Positions 53,020 through 62,216 of a stretch of 64,000 bases of DNA are shown here, one piece after another. Location of the stretch: contig JACKLV010000004.1 in the NCBI GenBank assembly GCA_024235755.1, forward strand, positions 140,379-204,378, read 5' to 3'. The notes below the pieces were generated by a model. It worked only from the letters and a program-made list of their open reading frames with translations, made no database searches and was not told the DNA's origin. The first letter of the stretch is position 1. Every line of letters begins with the position of its first letter. Made by a program: the position numbers and the translations under genes. Origin of the DNA: Burkholderiales bacterium (lineage in GTDB: Bacteria; Pseudomonadota; Gammaproteobacteria; Burkholderiales; Nitrosomonadaceae).

Positions 53020-53147
53020 CAGTCTATGCACAAACGCTCTCCAAAGGAATTGCAAGTACGGGATACTACCATAAAGCAGGTGATATATCGGCTGGTCCTT
53101 TGTTTTTAATTAATATAGAGTGAATTGCACATCACGACTGTTTAATC

Positions 53148-53762
53148 CTATTTTAATTCTGTTTGTAACCATCCAACCAACGCATCGACCAATTTGTTGC
53201 TGGCAATAGAAAATGCTTCAACCGCACCGGCTGCATCAGCTGAAGGCGCTTCCTGTTTGGCACTGAATATTTTCTGGGCGATCAACCGATGTGTATTGTT
53301 AACCAGGCTTGCGCGGAAGCGAATAACGATGTGGCTGTCATTCAGGGTATCAAAAATCTGGGAAAATTCTTCAAGTTCAATATGCAGCTCATTTTCAGGA
53401 ATGGCCATGCCGCTGTCTTTGATAACCAGGTGGCGGGTGGTGTCGGCAATTTTGTTTTTAATTTGCTGGGTTAGCAGAAATGCGGGTGGCGAAGCCCAAC
53501 GACTGTTAGCATACGTATAGGATTGTGAACGGTTATGATATCTTAGCCGGTAATGCATTGCCCGTGTGTCGAGCCATAGCGGCGCGGTGGCAGTGGAAAC
53601 AAGTATTTTACGACCATCCTTGCCAATCTGCCGAATCGATGGATCTGTATCGGCAATCGCGTCAGCAGCGAAATTGTAAGTAGCTATATTTGTATTCTTT
53701 TCCGGGATTATCGTACATCCCGAAATAAATAATATCCCAAGTAATAATGTAAAATTTTTCAT
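53148..53762 (-). CDS. PqiC-like ABC-type transport auxiliary lipoprotein
   Basis: The 204-residue lipoprotein has signal LLLGILFISGCTIIPEKN with the lipobox Cys at residue 16. The body contains KILVSTATAPLWLDTRAMHY, RLRYHNRSQSYTYANSRWAS and VEAFSIASNKLVDALVGWLQ, the PqiC (DUF330/ABC_trans_aux) pattern. In related systems PqiC joins the MCE protein at the outer membrane. It is the last gene of the MCE transporter operon, 12 bases after the MCE gene. Confidence 0.82.
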   Translation of the reverse strand: MKNFTLLLGILFISGCTIIPEKNTNIATYNFAADAIADTDPSIRQIGKDGRKILVSTATAPLWLDTRAMHYRLRYHNRSQSYTYANSRWASPPAFLLTQQIKNKIADTTRHLVIKDSGMAIPENELHIELEEFSQIFDTLNDSHIVIRFRASLVNNTHRLIAQKIFSAKQEAPSADAAGAVEAFSIASNKLVDALVGWLQTELK

Positions 53763-53774
53763 TAGACAATCTCT

Positions 53775-54662
53775 TTAAGGCGCGACAAAACCATCTTCAC
53801 CGGGGCCGGGTTGTGGCGATGACCGTCCGAAAATAAGCATTTGCGGATTTTCTTCCAACTGTTGCAAAACACGATCTAAGTTCTGGGAATTACGTACCAA
53901 TCCGTTGCTGACTTTGCGCAGCTCAGGAATGGTGGCTGCCATTTCTTGTGTGCTGGTGGACAGGCTGTCAATAATTCCACCCTGTTGATTAACGCTGCGG
54001 ATCGATTGATTGATTTCCGACAGCAGTTCATCAAGATGCTTTACCAGTACACCGGATTCGGTGGTCAAATGAGTCATCGAGTTGAGTATCGGTTGCAGAC
54101 TGCCGGTAACATTATTGAAACCGTGCGTGGCTTTATCAATATTTTTAAGAATACTGGCGATGCGTTCCTGATTTTCGTCGTCGAGCAACTGATGCACTTG
54201 AATAATCAGTTCATTAATGTTATTGAGGATATTCTGGCCGTATCCGGTGACTTCGTCGAGTAGCGACGGGCGCATCGGAATGCGCGCATCTTCCGTTAGG
54301 GTTTCCGGGGAGATGACGGATTCATTTCTAAGCTGAATATAAGCAAGACCGGTAATTCCCTGATAACCCAGCTGAGCGTATATATTCTTGGGCAATTGAA
54401 TATTGCCGTCAATTGCGATGTCGATCAATATCTGATGCATGTTTTCCGGGTCGAAAAAAATTCGGTTAACCTTGCCGATATTTACGCCACGATAGTAGAC
54501 AGACGCTTGTGCGCTCAGGCCGGTTACTGATTCCTGCGAAACAACCTGGTAATGGTCATGCTCGATAGAATCGCCTTTAAACCACTCGGCTACGATAATC
54601 AAAGCAATCCCAAGGCTGATAACGAATAAACCCGCTATGAGGGCATGGGCCCGGTTTTCCAT
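53775..54662 (-). CDS. MCE/MlaD-family lipid transport protein
   Basis: The 295-residue protein has an N-terminal membrane anchor (ALIAGLFVISLGIALIIVAE) and one MCE domain (about 38-115: GLSAQASVYYRGVNIGKVNR, LGYQGITGLAYIQLRN). A long helical region with repeated hydrophobic heptads follows (about 130-270). MCE proteins form hexameric rings or tubes that carry phospholipids across the periplasm. The long C-terminal helix exceeds that of MlaD, suggesting a tube or needle as in PqiB/LetB relatives. It overlaps the ATPase gene by 28 bases. Confidence 0.88.
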   Translation of the reverse strand: MENRAHALIAGLFVISLGIALIIVAEWFKGDSIEHDHYQVVSQESVTGLSAQASVYYRGVNIGKVNRIFFDPENMHQILIDIAIDGNIQLPKNIYAQLGYQGITGLAYIQLRNESVISPETLTEDARIPMRPSLLDEVTGYGQNILNNINELIIQVHQLLDDENQERIASILKNIDKATHGFNNVTGSLQPILNSMTHLTTESGVLVKHLDELLSEINQSIRSVNQQGGIIDSLSTSTQEMAATIPELRKVSNGLVRNSQNLDRVLQQLEENPQMLIFGRSSPQPGPGEDGFVAP

Positions 54663-55441
54663 GATAATTCCCTATTGTCGGTATGTTGAAATTTTTTTCG
54701 TACACTTTTAAAAAAGCTTTCTACAAATGGATGAGAGTAGCTGCGCACCTGTTCTAGTGTTCCTGTCACGATGACTTTTTTTTCGGCCAGAACCGCGATT
54801 CGGTCGGATAAGCTGACCAAGGTATCAATGTCATGTGTCACCATAACGATGGTCAAATCCAGTTCTTTGCGCATATCCAGAATCAATCGTACGAAGCTTT
54901 CACTTAATTCAGGATCCAATCCAGCCGTTGGTTCATCGAGAAACAGCAATTCCGGATCGAGCGCCAGCGCACGTGCCAGAGAGACACGTTTGATCATGCC
55001 TCCTGATAGATTGGCCGGCATTTTATAGGCGTGTTCCGGTTCAATGGCGACCATATTTAATTTGATCATTACCAGATCGTGAATGATTTGTTCGTCGAGT
55101 ATGCGTAGTTCACGCAGTGGCAACGCGATATTGTCATAAACCGTTAAAGCACTAAATAATGCGCCCTGTTGAAATAAAACGCCAGTCCGGTTACGTACAT
55201 TTTTTAGCAGAGAGTAATCGCAATTATAACGCGATCTGCCAAAAATTTTGACGTGTCCTTTCGCGGGCTGTTCAAGACCCAGCATCTGGCGCAGTAACGT
55301 CGTTTTGCCACTACCCGAGCCGCCGACAAGTGTCAGCACTTCGCCTTTTTTGACATTCAGATGCAGGTCCTGATGAACAACATGACGTCCGAAACGCGTG
55401 TCCAATCCCACAATTTCAATAATATCTGGTGAGTATTCCAT
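54635..55441 (-). CDS. ABC transporter ATP-binding protein (MlaF-like)
   Basis: The 268-residue ATPase energises the MCE lipid transporter. Motifs: Walker A LVGGSGSGKTTLLRQML, Q-loop LFQQGALFSALTVYDN, signature NLSGGMIKRVSLARALALDP, Walker B ELLFLDEPTAGLDPE and switch histidine VMVTHDIDTL. The QQGALF stretch is characteristic of MlaF-type ATPases. It lies eight bases downstream of the permease gene and overlaps the MCE gene. Confidence 0.92.
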   Translation of the reverse strand: MEYSPDIIEIVGLDTRFGRHVVHQDLHLNVKKGEVLTLVGGSGSGKTTLLRQMLGLEQPAKGHVKIFGRSRYNCDYSLLKNVRNRTGVLFQQGALFSALTVYDNIALPLRELRILDEQIIHDLVMIKLNMVAIEPEHAYKMPANLSGGMIKRVSLARALALDPELLFLDEPTAGLDPELSESFVRLILDMRKELDLTIVMVTHDIDTLVSLSDRIAVLAEKKVIVTGTLEQVRSYSHPFVESFFKSVRKKFQHTDNRELSWKTGPMPS

Positions 55442-55449
55442 ATGACGAT

Positions 55450-56589
55450 CTATATAATGCCCACATCCGAAAAGACAACAGCGAATATTGCATCAATAAT
55501 AATCACAACCGTAATGGATGTTACGACCGATGTTGTTGTGCCTTCTCCAAGGCTTTCGGTATTTGGTTTAACTCTGAGTCCGAAGTGACATGCGATGACA
55601 GCAATTACCATGCCGCATACGACACCTTTTCCAAGGCCGAGCCAGAGGTTGGCGATCGGTACGGCGTCTGGCAAAGAATAAATGAAATAGTAATAATTCA
55701 GTCCAAGCTGAATTTCGGCGGCGATAATGCCGCCAAGCAGAGCGATAGCACTGGTCCACAGCACTAGTAGCGGCATGGCGAGACCCAAGCCGATAATTTT
55801 TGGAAAAATCAATCGTTGACTTTGGGAAATGCCCATGACAGTGAGTGCATCCAGTTCCTGGGTAACACGCATTACACCCAGTTGCGCAGTCATCGAGGAG
55901 CCCGAGCGGCCTGCGACAAGGATGGCGGCTAGCAAGGGACCTAACTCTCGGATGATGCTGATGCCAAGAATGTTGACGATAAAAATATCCGCGCCGAACA
56001 TTTGCAATTGCTCCGATGACAGATAACTCAGCACGATTCCGATTAGAAAGCCGACAAGTGCCGTGATGCCGAGCGCCTGCGCGCCGGTTCGAAACAGATT
56101 AGCAGAAATTTCACGCCACGGAATATAACCCGGGTTGCGCAAAAAAAACATGCAATCAAGCAGTAACTGGCCAATCATTCTGATAACACCAGTCAGGTTA
56201 TCCCATAGCAGCATTGCTTGTTTCCCCGCAGCATAAACGGGCCACAGAAAATCTTTTTGTTCGGATTCGACTGTTTCCACTGGCATAAGCTCGATACGTT
56301 TGAGCATTTTATCGTGCTCGTCGCGCAGAATGAGTTGGGCGGGGCGTTGCGCATTCCAGGCTTTCCACAGCATGATGATACCAGCGTTGTCTATATGCTG
56401 AATGCCACTCATGTCCCAGCGCAAATTCGGATTCTTTGCCTGTTCGGCAAGTTCAGCTGAAAGATTTTTGAATCGGTCATTCAGAACTGCCAAGGTGAAA
56501 TCCCCGGTCAAAATGATACGACTTGAATCGCCGTCGTTAACGAGTTGGTACCAGTCTGTATTTGGATTCTGTTTATTCGTCAGCTTCAA
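55450..56589 (-). CDS. MlaE-type permease with N-terminal STAS domain
   Basis: The 379-residue protein joins a STAS domain (about 1-95: SRIILTGDFTLAVLNDRFKN, WDMSGIQHIDNAGIIMLWKA) to an MlaE permease domain with five or six helices. The permease includes LVGFLIGIVLSYLSSEQLQM, LGISIIRELGPLLAAILVAG, RSGSSMTAQLGVMRVTQELD and GLGKGVVCGMVIAVIACHFG. In E. coli the STAS partner MlaB is a separate protein; here it is fused. The frame opens with TTG, and no better start was found, so the exact start is uncertain. First gene of the MCE operon. Confidence 0.88.
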   Translation of the reverse strand: MKLTNKQNPNTDWYQLVNDGDSSRIILTGDFTLAVLNDRFKNLSAELAEQAKNPNLRWDMSGIQHIDNAGIIMLWKAWNAQRPAQLILRDEHDKMLKRIELMPVETVESEQKDFLWPVYAAGKQAMLLWDNLTGVIRMIGQLLLDCMFFLRNPGYIPWREISANLFRTGAQALGITALVGFLIGIVLSYLSSEQLQMFGADIFIVNILGISIIRELGPLLAAILVAGRSGSSMTAQLGVMRVTQELDALTVMGISQSQRLIFPKIIGLGLAMPLLVLWTSAIALLGGIIAAEIQLGLNYYYFIYSLPDAVPIANLWLGLGKGVVCGMVIAVIACHFGLRVKPNTESLGEGTTTSVVTSITVVIIIDAIFAVVFSDVGII

Positions 56590-56725
56590 GTTGATTGTCC
56601 ATCTGTTCCCGAGCGAGTAAATCTAGGTAATAAATGCAAGTTGTCTGCGAATTGCAGGCAATCGGTTGATCAGCACATTATGGCTGGGTCGGGGAAAAAA
56701 GTAAATTTCAGCAATAAATCATATG

Positions 56726-58162
56726 TTACTGTACGCGCGCAACTTCAGTGCGTGCAGCCAAAGCCGGGTTGGTTTCGAAGTATTTTTTGATACCGCCAAA
56801 AATCGCATGTGCCATTTTCTTTTGATAGGATTTGTTTTTGAGTTTCTTTTCTTCGCTGGGATTGGTGATGAAAGCCGTTTCAACCAGAATGGAAGGAATA
56901 TCTGGTGACTTGAGTACAACAAATCCTGCCTGCTCGACGGTTTTTTTATGCAACCGGTTGATCTGCCCAAGTTCATTAAGAACCATTTCAGCCACTTTGA
57001 CGCTGTCGTTAATCGTGGCGCTCATTGACAAATCCAGGATGATTTCACGCATATTGCCCGTTTTTTCAGTCATATCTACACCGCCGATCAAATTGCTGTC
57101 CACGCTGTTTTCTTTTTGTGCAAGCCAACTTGCCGTGGTCGAGGTCGCGCCATGTTCTGACAGTGTGTATACGGATGAGCCATGCGCATGGGGGCGTGGG
57201 CTGCCGTCGGCATGAATGGAGACAAACAAGTCGGCATTATGCTTGCGTGCAATAGACTGTCTGCGTTTGAGCGGCAGATCGTAATCACCGTCGCGTGTTA
57301 AGATGGCGCGCATGTACGGTTCTTTATCTATAATTGCTTTCAGCTTGCGCGAGATTGCCAGTGTAATATCCTTTTCCCGGGTACCGCCATCGCCTACGGC
57401 GCCGGGGTCTTTACCGCCATGACCGGCATCAATTGCAACAATAATGACTCTCGGTGGCGCTGGTTTGTGATATTGCGCCACTTGAAAGCTTTTAGGCAAT
57501 GGACTAACGCCCTGATTATCCGGCCGGGCTGGTTTCTTTTTCAACAGGGAAGCTACCAGATCGCCGAGGCTATCTTCTGCATTCTCTTCAAATTTGAACG
57601 CTACAGTTACGTTTTCGTTACTTTCTGCGCTTTCCGCAATGGCGGCTTTATCTGGATAATAAATATCCAGCACCAGCCGATAGCCATGGTGCTTGTCGGG
57701 TTCCAGTATAAAGGTGCGTGGAACGACATCAATTTTAAGATCGAAAACCAAACGGATTACATGAGGCTTGAACTGCCCGAAGCGAATATTTCCAATAAAG
57801 GGATCAGCTGGATCAAGTTTTGCCGGTAATGTCTTGATTACTTGATTCAGGGTTGCATTTTCCAGATCGACCACAACTCGTCCAGGATGTTTTAGCATGC
57901 TCAATTCATACTGAATCGGTTGGTCGGATTCCAGCGTAATGCGTGAATAATAGTCAGACAGTCCCATCCTGGCGGAGGTGATAATGGTTTCCGTTGCCAG
58001 TACGGATTTGCTGTTTAATGATAGGAAACAGAGCAACAGGATCGGCAATATCAGCATGCGCGTCCATAGTCGAACTTTGCGGCTACCTGCGCGAGTGAAC
58101 GAAGAATGCACGAAAACCGCCATCATTAGGGGGATTCTGTATCTGGCCAATGCTTCAAACAT
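56726..58162 (-). CDS. amiC: N-acetylmuramoyl-L-alanine amidase, AmiC type
   Basis: The 478-residue enzyme splits peptidoglycan between septating cells. After a basic N-terminal region and hydrophobic segment (RMLILPILLLCFLSL) comes an AMIN domain (about 60-165: ARMGLSDYYSRITLESDQPI, HPGRVVVDLENATLN). A linker leads to an Amidase_3 domain with zinc ligands in VAIDAGHGGKDPGAVG, the glutamate in TREKDITLAISRKLK, VSIHADGSPRPHAHGSSVYT and the catalytic-end VLKSPDIPSILVETAFITNP. The first 36 residues overlap the end of tsaE; translation may begin at a later Met near the hydrophobic segment. Confidence 0.9.
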   Translation of the reverse strand: MFEALARYRIPLMMAVFVHSSFTRAGSRKVRLWTRMLILPILLLCFLSLNSKSVLATETIITSARMGLSDYYSRITLESDQPIQYELSMLKHPGRVVVDLENATLNQVIKTLPAKLDPADPFIGNIRFGQFKPHVIRLVFDLKIDVVPRTFILEPDKHHGYRLVLDIYYPDKAAIAESAESNENVTVAFKFEENAEDSLGDLVASLLKKKPARPDNQGVSPLPKSFQVAQYHKPAPPRVIIVAIDAGHGGKDPGAVGDGGTREKDITLAISRKLKAIIDKEPYMRAILTRDGDYDLPLKRRQSIARKHNADLFVSIHADGSPRPHAHGSSVYTLSEHGATSTTASWLAQKENSVDSNLIGGVDMTEKTGNMREIILDLSMSATINDSVKVAEMVLNELGQINRLHKKTVEQAGFVVLKSPDIPSILVETAFITNPSEEKKLKNKSYQKKMAHAIFGGIKKYFETNPALAARTEVARVQ

Positions 58163-58626
58163 TGTTCTCCTGCTTCCGTATCAGCGTGAATGACGATATT
58201 TCGGCCGGATTCAAGAATCTGAAAATCAATTCGTAGATCGGCAGCGGGTAATAATTCCACTGCATTTTCCGGCCATTCAATCAGGCAGACTGAACCGGTG
58301 TTGAAATAGTCCCGGAACCCTGCCTCCTCCCATTCATAAGGATCGTTGAATCGATATAAATCAAAGTGATACAAGTATAACCTAGAAATTTTATAGATTT
58401 CAACTAAATTATATGTCGGGCTTTTAACCGCATGCTGATAACCAAGTCCATGTAAAATACCGCGTACCAGTGTTGTTTTCCCGGAACCGAGGTTTCCGTT
58501 CAAGAAAATGACCAGATTCGGTTGGATAACGGTGGCTATTTTTTTTCCGAGTGCCAGTGTCGCAGCCTCATCGGCCAGATAAAATGAAAAGTTTGATTTT
58601 GTATTCGAATGATCGATATGACGCAA
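58126..58626 (-). CDS. tsaE: TsaE, ATPase of the t6A tRNA modification complex
   Basis: TsaE drives the TsaBD complex that adds threonylcarbamoyl to A37 of ANN-decoding tRNAs. The 166-residue protein has P-loop FLNGNLGSGKTTLVRGILH, VKSPTYNLVEIYKI, the LYHFDLYRFNDPYEWEEAGF segment and CLIEWPENA. The frame opens with a TTG at 58624-58626; no in-frame ATG occurs early enough to replace it. The start overlaps that of the divergent queG by 18 bases. It is followed by the amidase gene, the common tsaE-ami order. Confidence 0.93.
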   Translation of the reverse strand: MRHIDHSNTKSNFSFYLADEAATLALGKKIATVIQPNLVIFLNGNLGSGKTTLVRGILHGLGYQHAVKSPTYNLVEIYKISRLYLYHFDLYRFNDPYEWEEAGFRDYFNTGSVCLIEWPENAVELLPAADLRIDFQILESGRNIVIHADTEAGEQCLKHWPDTESP

Positions 58627-59742
58627 CAGAAAACCTCCTATGACAATACCTTAGATTGTAAACCTGATTTTGCCTCTCTGGCGTCAGAGATCAAGATATG
58701 GGGTAGGGAACTTGGCTTTCAGGCAGTTCGCATCGCCGATGCGAATGCCGATATGTCCGAAGCAGAAACCGGTATGTTTGCATGGCTTGAAAACGGAAAT
58801 CATGGTGAAATGGATTATATGGCAAAGCATGGTACCAAACGTTCCCGTCCCGCAGAACTGGTGCCTGGCACGCAGCGAGTTATTTCCGTACGCATGAATT
58901 ATTATCCACCAAAAGCTGCAGACAGCTGGGCTGTGATCAACCAGAGCGAAAAAGCGTTTATCTCCCGCTATGCACTTGGGCGTGATTATCATAAGGTGCT
59001 GCGATCGCGCATGCAAAAGCTGGCCGATAGAATTCAGAATGCTATCGGTCCCTTTAATTATCGTGTTTTTTCAGACAGTGCGCCCGTCATGGAAGTTGAA
59101 TGGGCGCAAAAATCGGGCTTGGGTTGGCGTGGTAAACATACATTATTGTTGTCGCGGCAGGCGGGTTCGTATTTTTTTCTTGGTGAAATCTATACCGATT
59201 TGCCGCTTCCAATTGATGAGTCGATCGGCACCAAGGGGAGTTTTTGCGGTAGTTGCACCAAATGTATCGATATCTGCCCTACGCAGGCTATAGTCGCACC
59301 GTTTGAAGTGGACGCGCGCCGGTGTATTTCTTATTTGACGATTGAATTAAAAAGCAGTATTCCGGAACCGTTGCGACCATTGGTTGGCAATCGCATTTAT
59401 GGCTGTGATGATTGCCAGCTGGTATGCCCCTGGAACAAATTTGCGCAAGCAACTGATGAGGAGGATTTTCATGTGCGTGACGGACTGGATGATGTCACGC
59501 TGGTAGAATTATTCCGCTGGAGTCAGGAAACGTTTGAGGCAAGGCTTGCAGGTAATCCGATTCGCCGCATCGGTTATCAGCAATGGCTACGCAATATCGC
59601 GGTTGGACTCGGCAATGCGCCATATTCTGCAACAATCATGGAGGTGCTGCAAGCAAGGCTAAACGATCCGTCCGCGATGGTTCGCGAGCATGTGCAGTGG
59701 GCGCTTGAGCAACAACATACAAAAAAAACCAAAACGGAGTAA
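58609..59742 (+). CDS. queG: Epoxyqueuosine reductase QueG
   Basis: QueG reduces epoxyqueuosine to queuosine in tRNA, the last step of the pathway, using cobalamin and two 4Fe-4S clusters. The 377-residue protein carries RYALGRDYHKVLRSRMQKLA, RVFSDSAPVMEVEWAQKSGL, GWRGKHTLLLSRQAGSYFFL, the first cluster motif FCGSCTKCIDICPTQAI and the second GCDDCQLVCPWNKFA, then a HEAT-like C-terminal region. It appears intact although queA in this window is broken. Its last base overlaps the first base of purT's ATG. An alternative ATG lies three codons in. Confidence 0.95.
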   Translation: MIDMTQQKTSYDNTLDCKPDFASLASEIKIWGRELGFQAVRIADANADMSEAETGMFAWLENGNHGEMDYMAKHGTKRSRPAELVPGTQRVISVRMNYYPPKAADSWAVINQSEKAFISRYALGRDYHKVLRSRMQKLADRIQNAIGPFNYRVFSDSAPVMEVEWAQKSGLGWRGKHTLLLSRQAGSYFFLGEIYTDLPLPIDESIGTKGSFCGSCTKCIDICPTQAIVAPFEVDARRCISYLTIELKSSIPEPLRPLVGNRIYGCDDCQLVCPWNKFAQATDEEDFHVRDGLDDVTLVELFRWSQETFEARLAGNPIRRIGYQQWLRNIAVGLGNAPYSATIMEVLQARLNDPSAMVREHVQWALEQQHTKKTKTE

Positions 59743-60962
59743 TGATTATGGATCAGGAATTAATACTGGGCACCCCGTTGAGTCCGAATGCCATCCGAGT
59801 CATGCTGCTTGGCAGCGGAGAATTGGGCAAAGAAGTGATTATCGCCTTGCAGCGGTTGGGCGTTGAAACGATCGCCGTGGATCGCTACGCAAACGCACCA
59901 GGGCATCAGGTTGCACATCGTGCGCATGTGATCAACATGACTGACGGTCAGGCGCTGCGCGCGTTGATCGAACAAGAACGGCCGCATATCATTGTGCCGG
60001 AAATTGAAGCTATCGCGACCAGCATGCTTGCAGAAATTGAGCGTGAAAGACTGGCAACCGTCATTCCGACTGCGCGAGCCGTGCAACTGACTATGAATCG
60101 GGAAGGTATTCGACGGCTGGCGGCAGAAACGCTGCAACTGCCAACATCGCCGTATATTTTTGCCGATAGTCTGGATGCGCTAAGTGCTGCGATTGACGAA
60201 ACCATCGGTTATCCTTGCATCGTCAAGCCCGTGATGTCATCGTCGGGCAAAGGGCAATCTAAAGTGAACTCCGCTGAAGAAATCGAAAATGCATGGAGCT
60301 ATGCCGCAAGCGGTGGGCGTGTCGATCAAGGGCGGGTAATTGTAGAAGGTGTAATCCATTTTGATTACGAAATCACCCAATTGACGGTGCGTGCGAAGAA
60401 TGCGAATGGTGAAACGGTGACGCATTTTTGCGAGCCGATCGGGCATGTGCAGGTGCATGGCGATTATGTCGAAAGCTGGCAGCCACAGACGATGTCGCCG
60501 ATCGCGTTTCAGCGTGCGCGCGATTATGCTAAAAAGATCACCGACAATCTTGGTGGTCTGGGTATTTTTGGCGTGGAACTGTTTATCAAAAACGATGAAG
60601 TTTGGTTCAGTGAGGTCAGCCCGCGCCCACACGATACTGGTTTGGTCACGCTATGCAGCCAGATTCAAAGTGAATTCGAGCTGCACGCACGTGCCATTCT
60701 TGGTTTGCCGGTGGATATCGCCATGCGCGCACCGGGCGCCAGTGCAGTAATTTATGGTGGCATGGAAGCTAAAGGCATTGTTTTCAAAGGCGTACAGGAC
60801 GCTTTACGCATACCGCAGAGTGATCTGAGGCTGTTCGGCAAACCCGAAGCCTTCGAGCGCCGGCGTATGGGGGTTGCGCTCGCCAACGGCAGCAATACCG
60901 ATGAAGCTCGTGAGCGTGCTAAACTGGCCGCCAGTAAAGTCATGCCTACTATCAATCCATAA
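59742..60962 (+). CDS. purT: Formate-dependent GAR transformylase PurT
   Basis: PurT uses ATP and formate to formylate glycinamide ribonucleotide, the folate-independent version of the third purine step. The 406-residue ATP-grasp enzyme has MLLGSGELGKEVIIALQRLG at its N-terminus, GMSS-like phosphate loop VKPVMSSSGKGQSKV, the EVSPRPHDTGLVTL metal site and ASAVIYGGMEAKGIVFKGV near the C-terminus. Length is normal. Two start codons (ATG ATT ATG) are available. It is joined to queG by a one-base overlap. Confidence 0.95.
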   Translation: MIMDQELILGTPLSPNAIRVMLLGSGELGKEVIIALQRLGVETIAVDRYANAPGHQVAHRAHVINMTDGQALRALIEQERPHIIVPEIEAIATSMLAEIERERLATVIPTARAVQLTMNREGIRRLAAETLQLPTSPYIFADSLDALSAAIDETIGYPCIVKPVMSSSGKGQSKVNSAEEIENAWSYAASGGRVDQGRVIVEGVIHFDYEITQLTVRAKNANGETVTHFCEPIGHVQVHGDYVESWQPQTMSPIAFQRARDYAKKITDNLGGLGIFGVELFIKNDEVWFSEVSPRPHDTGLVTLCSQIQSEFELHARAILGLPVDIAMRAPGASAVIYGGMEAKGIVFKGVQDALRIPQSDLRLFGKPEAFERRRMGVALANGSNTDEARERAKLAASKVMPTINP

Positions 60963-60991
60963 CACGAAAACAAGTCAACAGGAAACAGACA

Positions 60992-61903
60992 ATGAATATT
61001 GCGCAAAATATTACACAACTCAACGCTGAACAGAGTATTGCGGGAGCGGTCGAATTTATCGAAGGAAGCGGTGGACTGGCTATGATCCGGGTCAGCACAC
61101 CCAAAGCCAAGGCATTGATTTCGATACATGCAGGTCAGGTATTGTCGTATCAACCGACAGACGAAGAAGACCTGCTCTTTTTAAGCAATAAAGCCTACTA
61201 TCAGAATGGCAAAGCAATTAAAGGCGGCGCGCCGATTTGCTGGCCTTGGTTCGGTCCGGATCCGGAAGGTAAAGGGCGTCCGGGCCATGGCTTCGTGCGT
61301 AACCGTGCGTGGAAAGTGACCAGTACACAAGCCATAGCGAATGGGGCTGTCAAAGTGACGCTTGAGCTTTCAGATACGCCTGAAACTATGGAAATCTGGC
61401 CGCGTAAATTTGAACTGGTTCAGGAAATCGTCATCGGCGATTCACTCAATCTGACCCTGATCACTCGCAACACAGGTGCCGATTTATTTAGCATCACTCA
61501 AGGCTTCCATACTTATTTCAAAGTCGGTGACATCAATCAAGCCAGCGTGCTCGGATTGCAAAATTGTCCCTATATTGACAAGACAGACAACAGCGCAGAA
61601 AAAAAGCAGGTAGGCGAGGTCACAATTGTCACCGAAACCGACCGCATATATCAACAAGTCAGTAACACACTGATTATCGACGATAAAGCGCTCGATCGCT
61701 GCATTCAGATTCTTTCGCAAGGTAACAGAACTGCCGTAGTGTGGAATCCGTGGGAAAAAATTTCCAAAGAAATGGCCGATCTCGAAGATTCGGATTATCA
61801 GCGATTTATCTGCGTTGAAACCACGAACGCGGCAAGTGACGTAATTGGGATTGCACCGGGAGAAGAATTCAGACTGGTGGCAGATTATCAGGTAATGAGA
61901 TGA
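60992..61903 (+). CDS. D-hexose-6-phosphate mutarotase (YeaD-like)
   Basis: The 303-residue galactose-mutarotase-like protein interconverts the anomers of glucose-6-phosphate in relatives. Evidence: ISIHAGQVLSYQPTDEEDLL, the KGGAPICWPWFGP motif typical of the YeaD group, RPGHGFVRNRAWKV with an active-site histidine, TQGFHTYFKVGDI with the second histidine, and the catalytic glutamate region QRFICVETTNAASDVI. GGAAACAGACA precedes the ATG 29 bases after purT, so the two are likely co-transcribed. Confidence 0.9.
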   Translation: MNIAQNITQLNAEQSIAGAVEFIEGSGGLAMIRVSTPKAKALISIHAGQVLSYQPTDEEDLLFLSNKAYYQNGKAIKGGAPICWPWFGPDPEGKGRPGHGFVRNRAWKVTSTQAIANGAVKVTLELSDTPETMEIWPRKFELVQEIVIGDSLNLTLITRNTGADLFSITQGFHTYFKVGDINQASVLGLQNCPYIDKTDNSAEKKQVGEVTIVTETDRIYQQVSNTLIIDDKALDRCIQILSQGNRTAVVWNPWEKISKEMADLEDSDYQRFICVETTNAASDVIGIAPGEEFRLVADYQVMR

Positions 61904-62076
61904 TTTAAAATCATGATAGATATGATATTTACTATCAAAATAGTAATTTTTAGTGTCCCGATCGGGGATGGTTGAAACCTCTCGTCTTTAGGGGAAGGAT
62001 GTTATTCAGTATGGATGCAAGACTATAAACATGGGAGTGATACGGTATAGGACTGTAAATATCATCTAGTATTTTT

Positions 62077-62163
62077 TCAACTTGATATTATCGGGTAAAG
62101 TTGTTTGAGTTTTTTTCGTGCATTTTCAGTTGTAAATCGCCACTGTACAGCGTACAGCAAAGC
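62077..62163 (-). pseudogene. IS630-type transposase C-terminal remnant
   Basis: On the minus strand the sequence reads VQWRFTTENARKKLKQLYP followed by a few residues and TGA at 62077-62079. The W-R-F-(T/S)-T-x-x-A-R-x-K-L-K-x-L-Y-P ending is familiar from IS630-family transposases. Nothing upstream keeps the frame. The rest of the 313-base gap (61904-62216) shows no gene. Confidence 0.45.
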
Positions 62164-62216
62164 GATCGGCCGAATGGCATTAATCCAATATTAAAAAATC
62201 CTGTAATAGCGTACGA

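Noticed and set aside
61930..62020. Palindrome CCCGATCGGG near 61957 as a terminator or operator
   Set aside because: Short, without a T-run or a second half-site; could be chance in the gap after the mutarotase gene.
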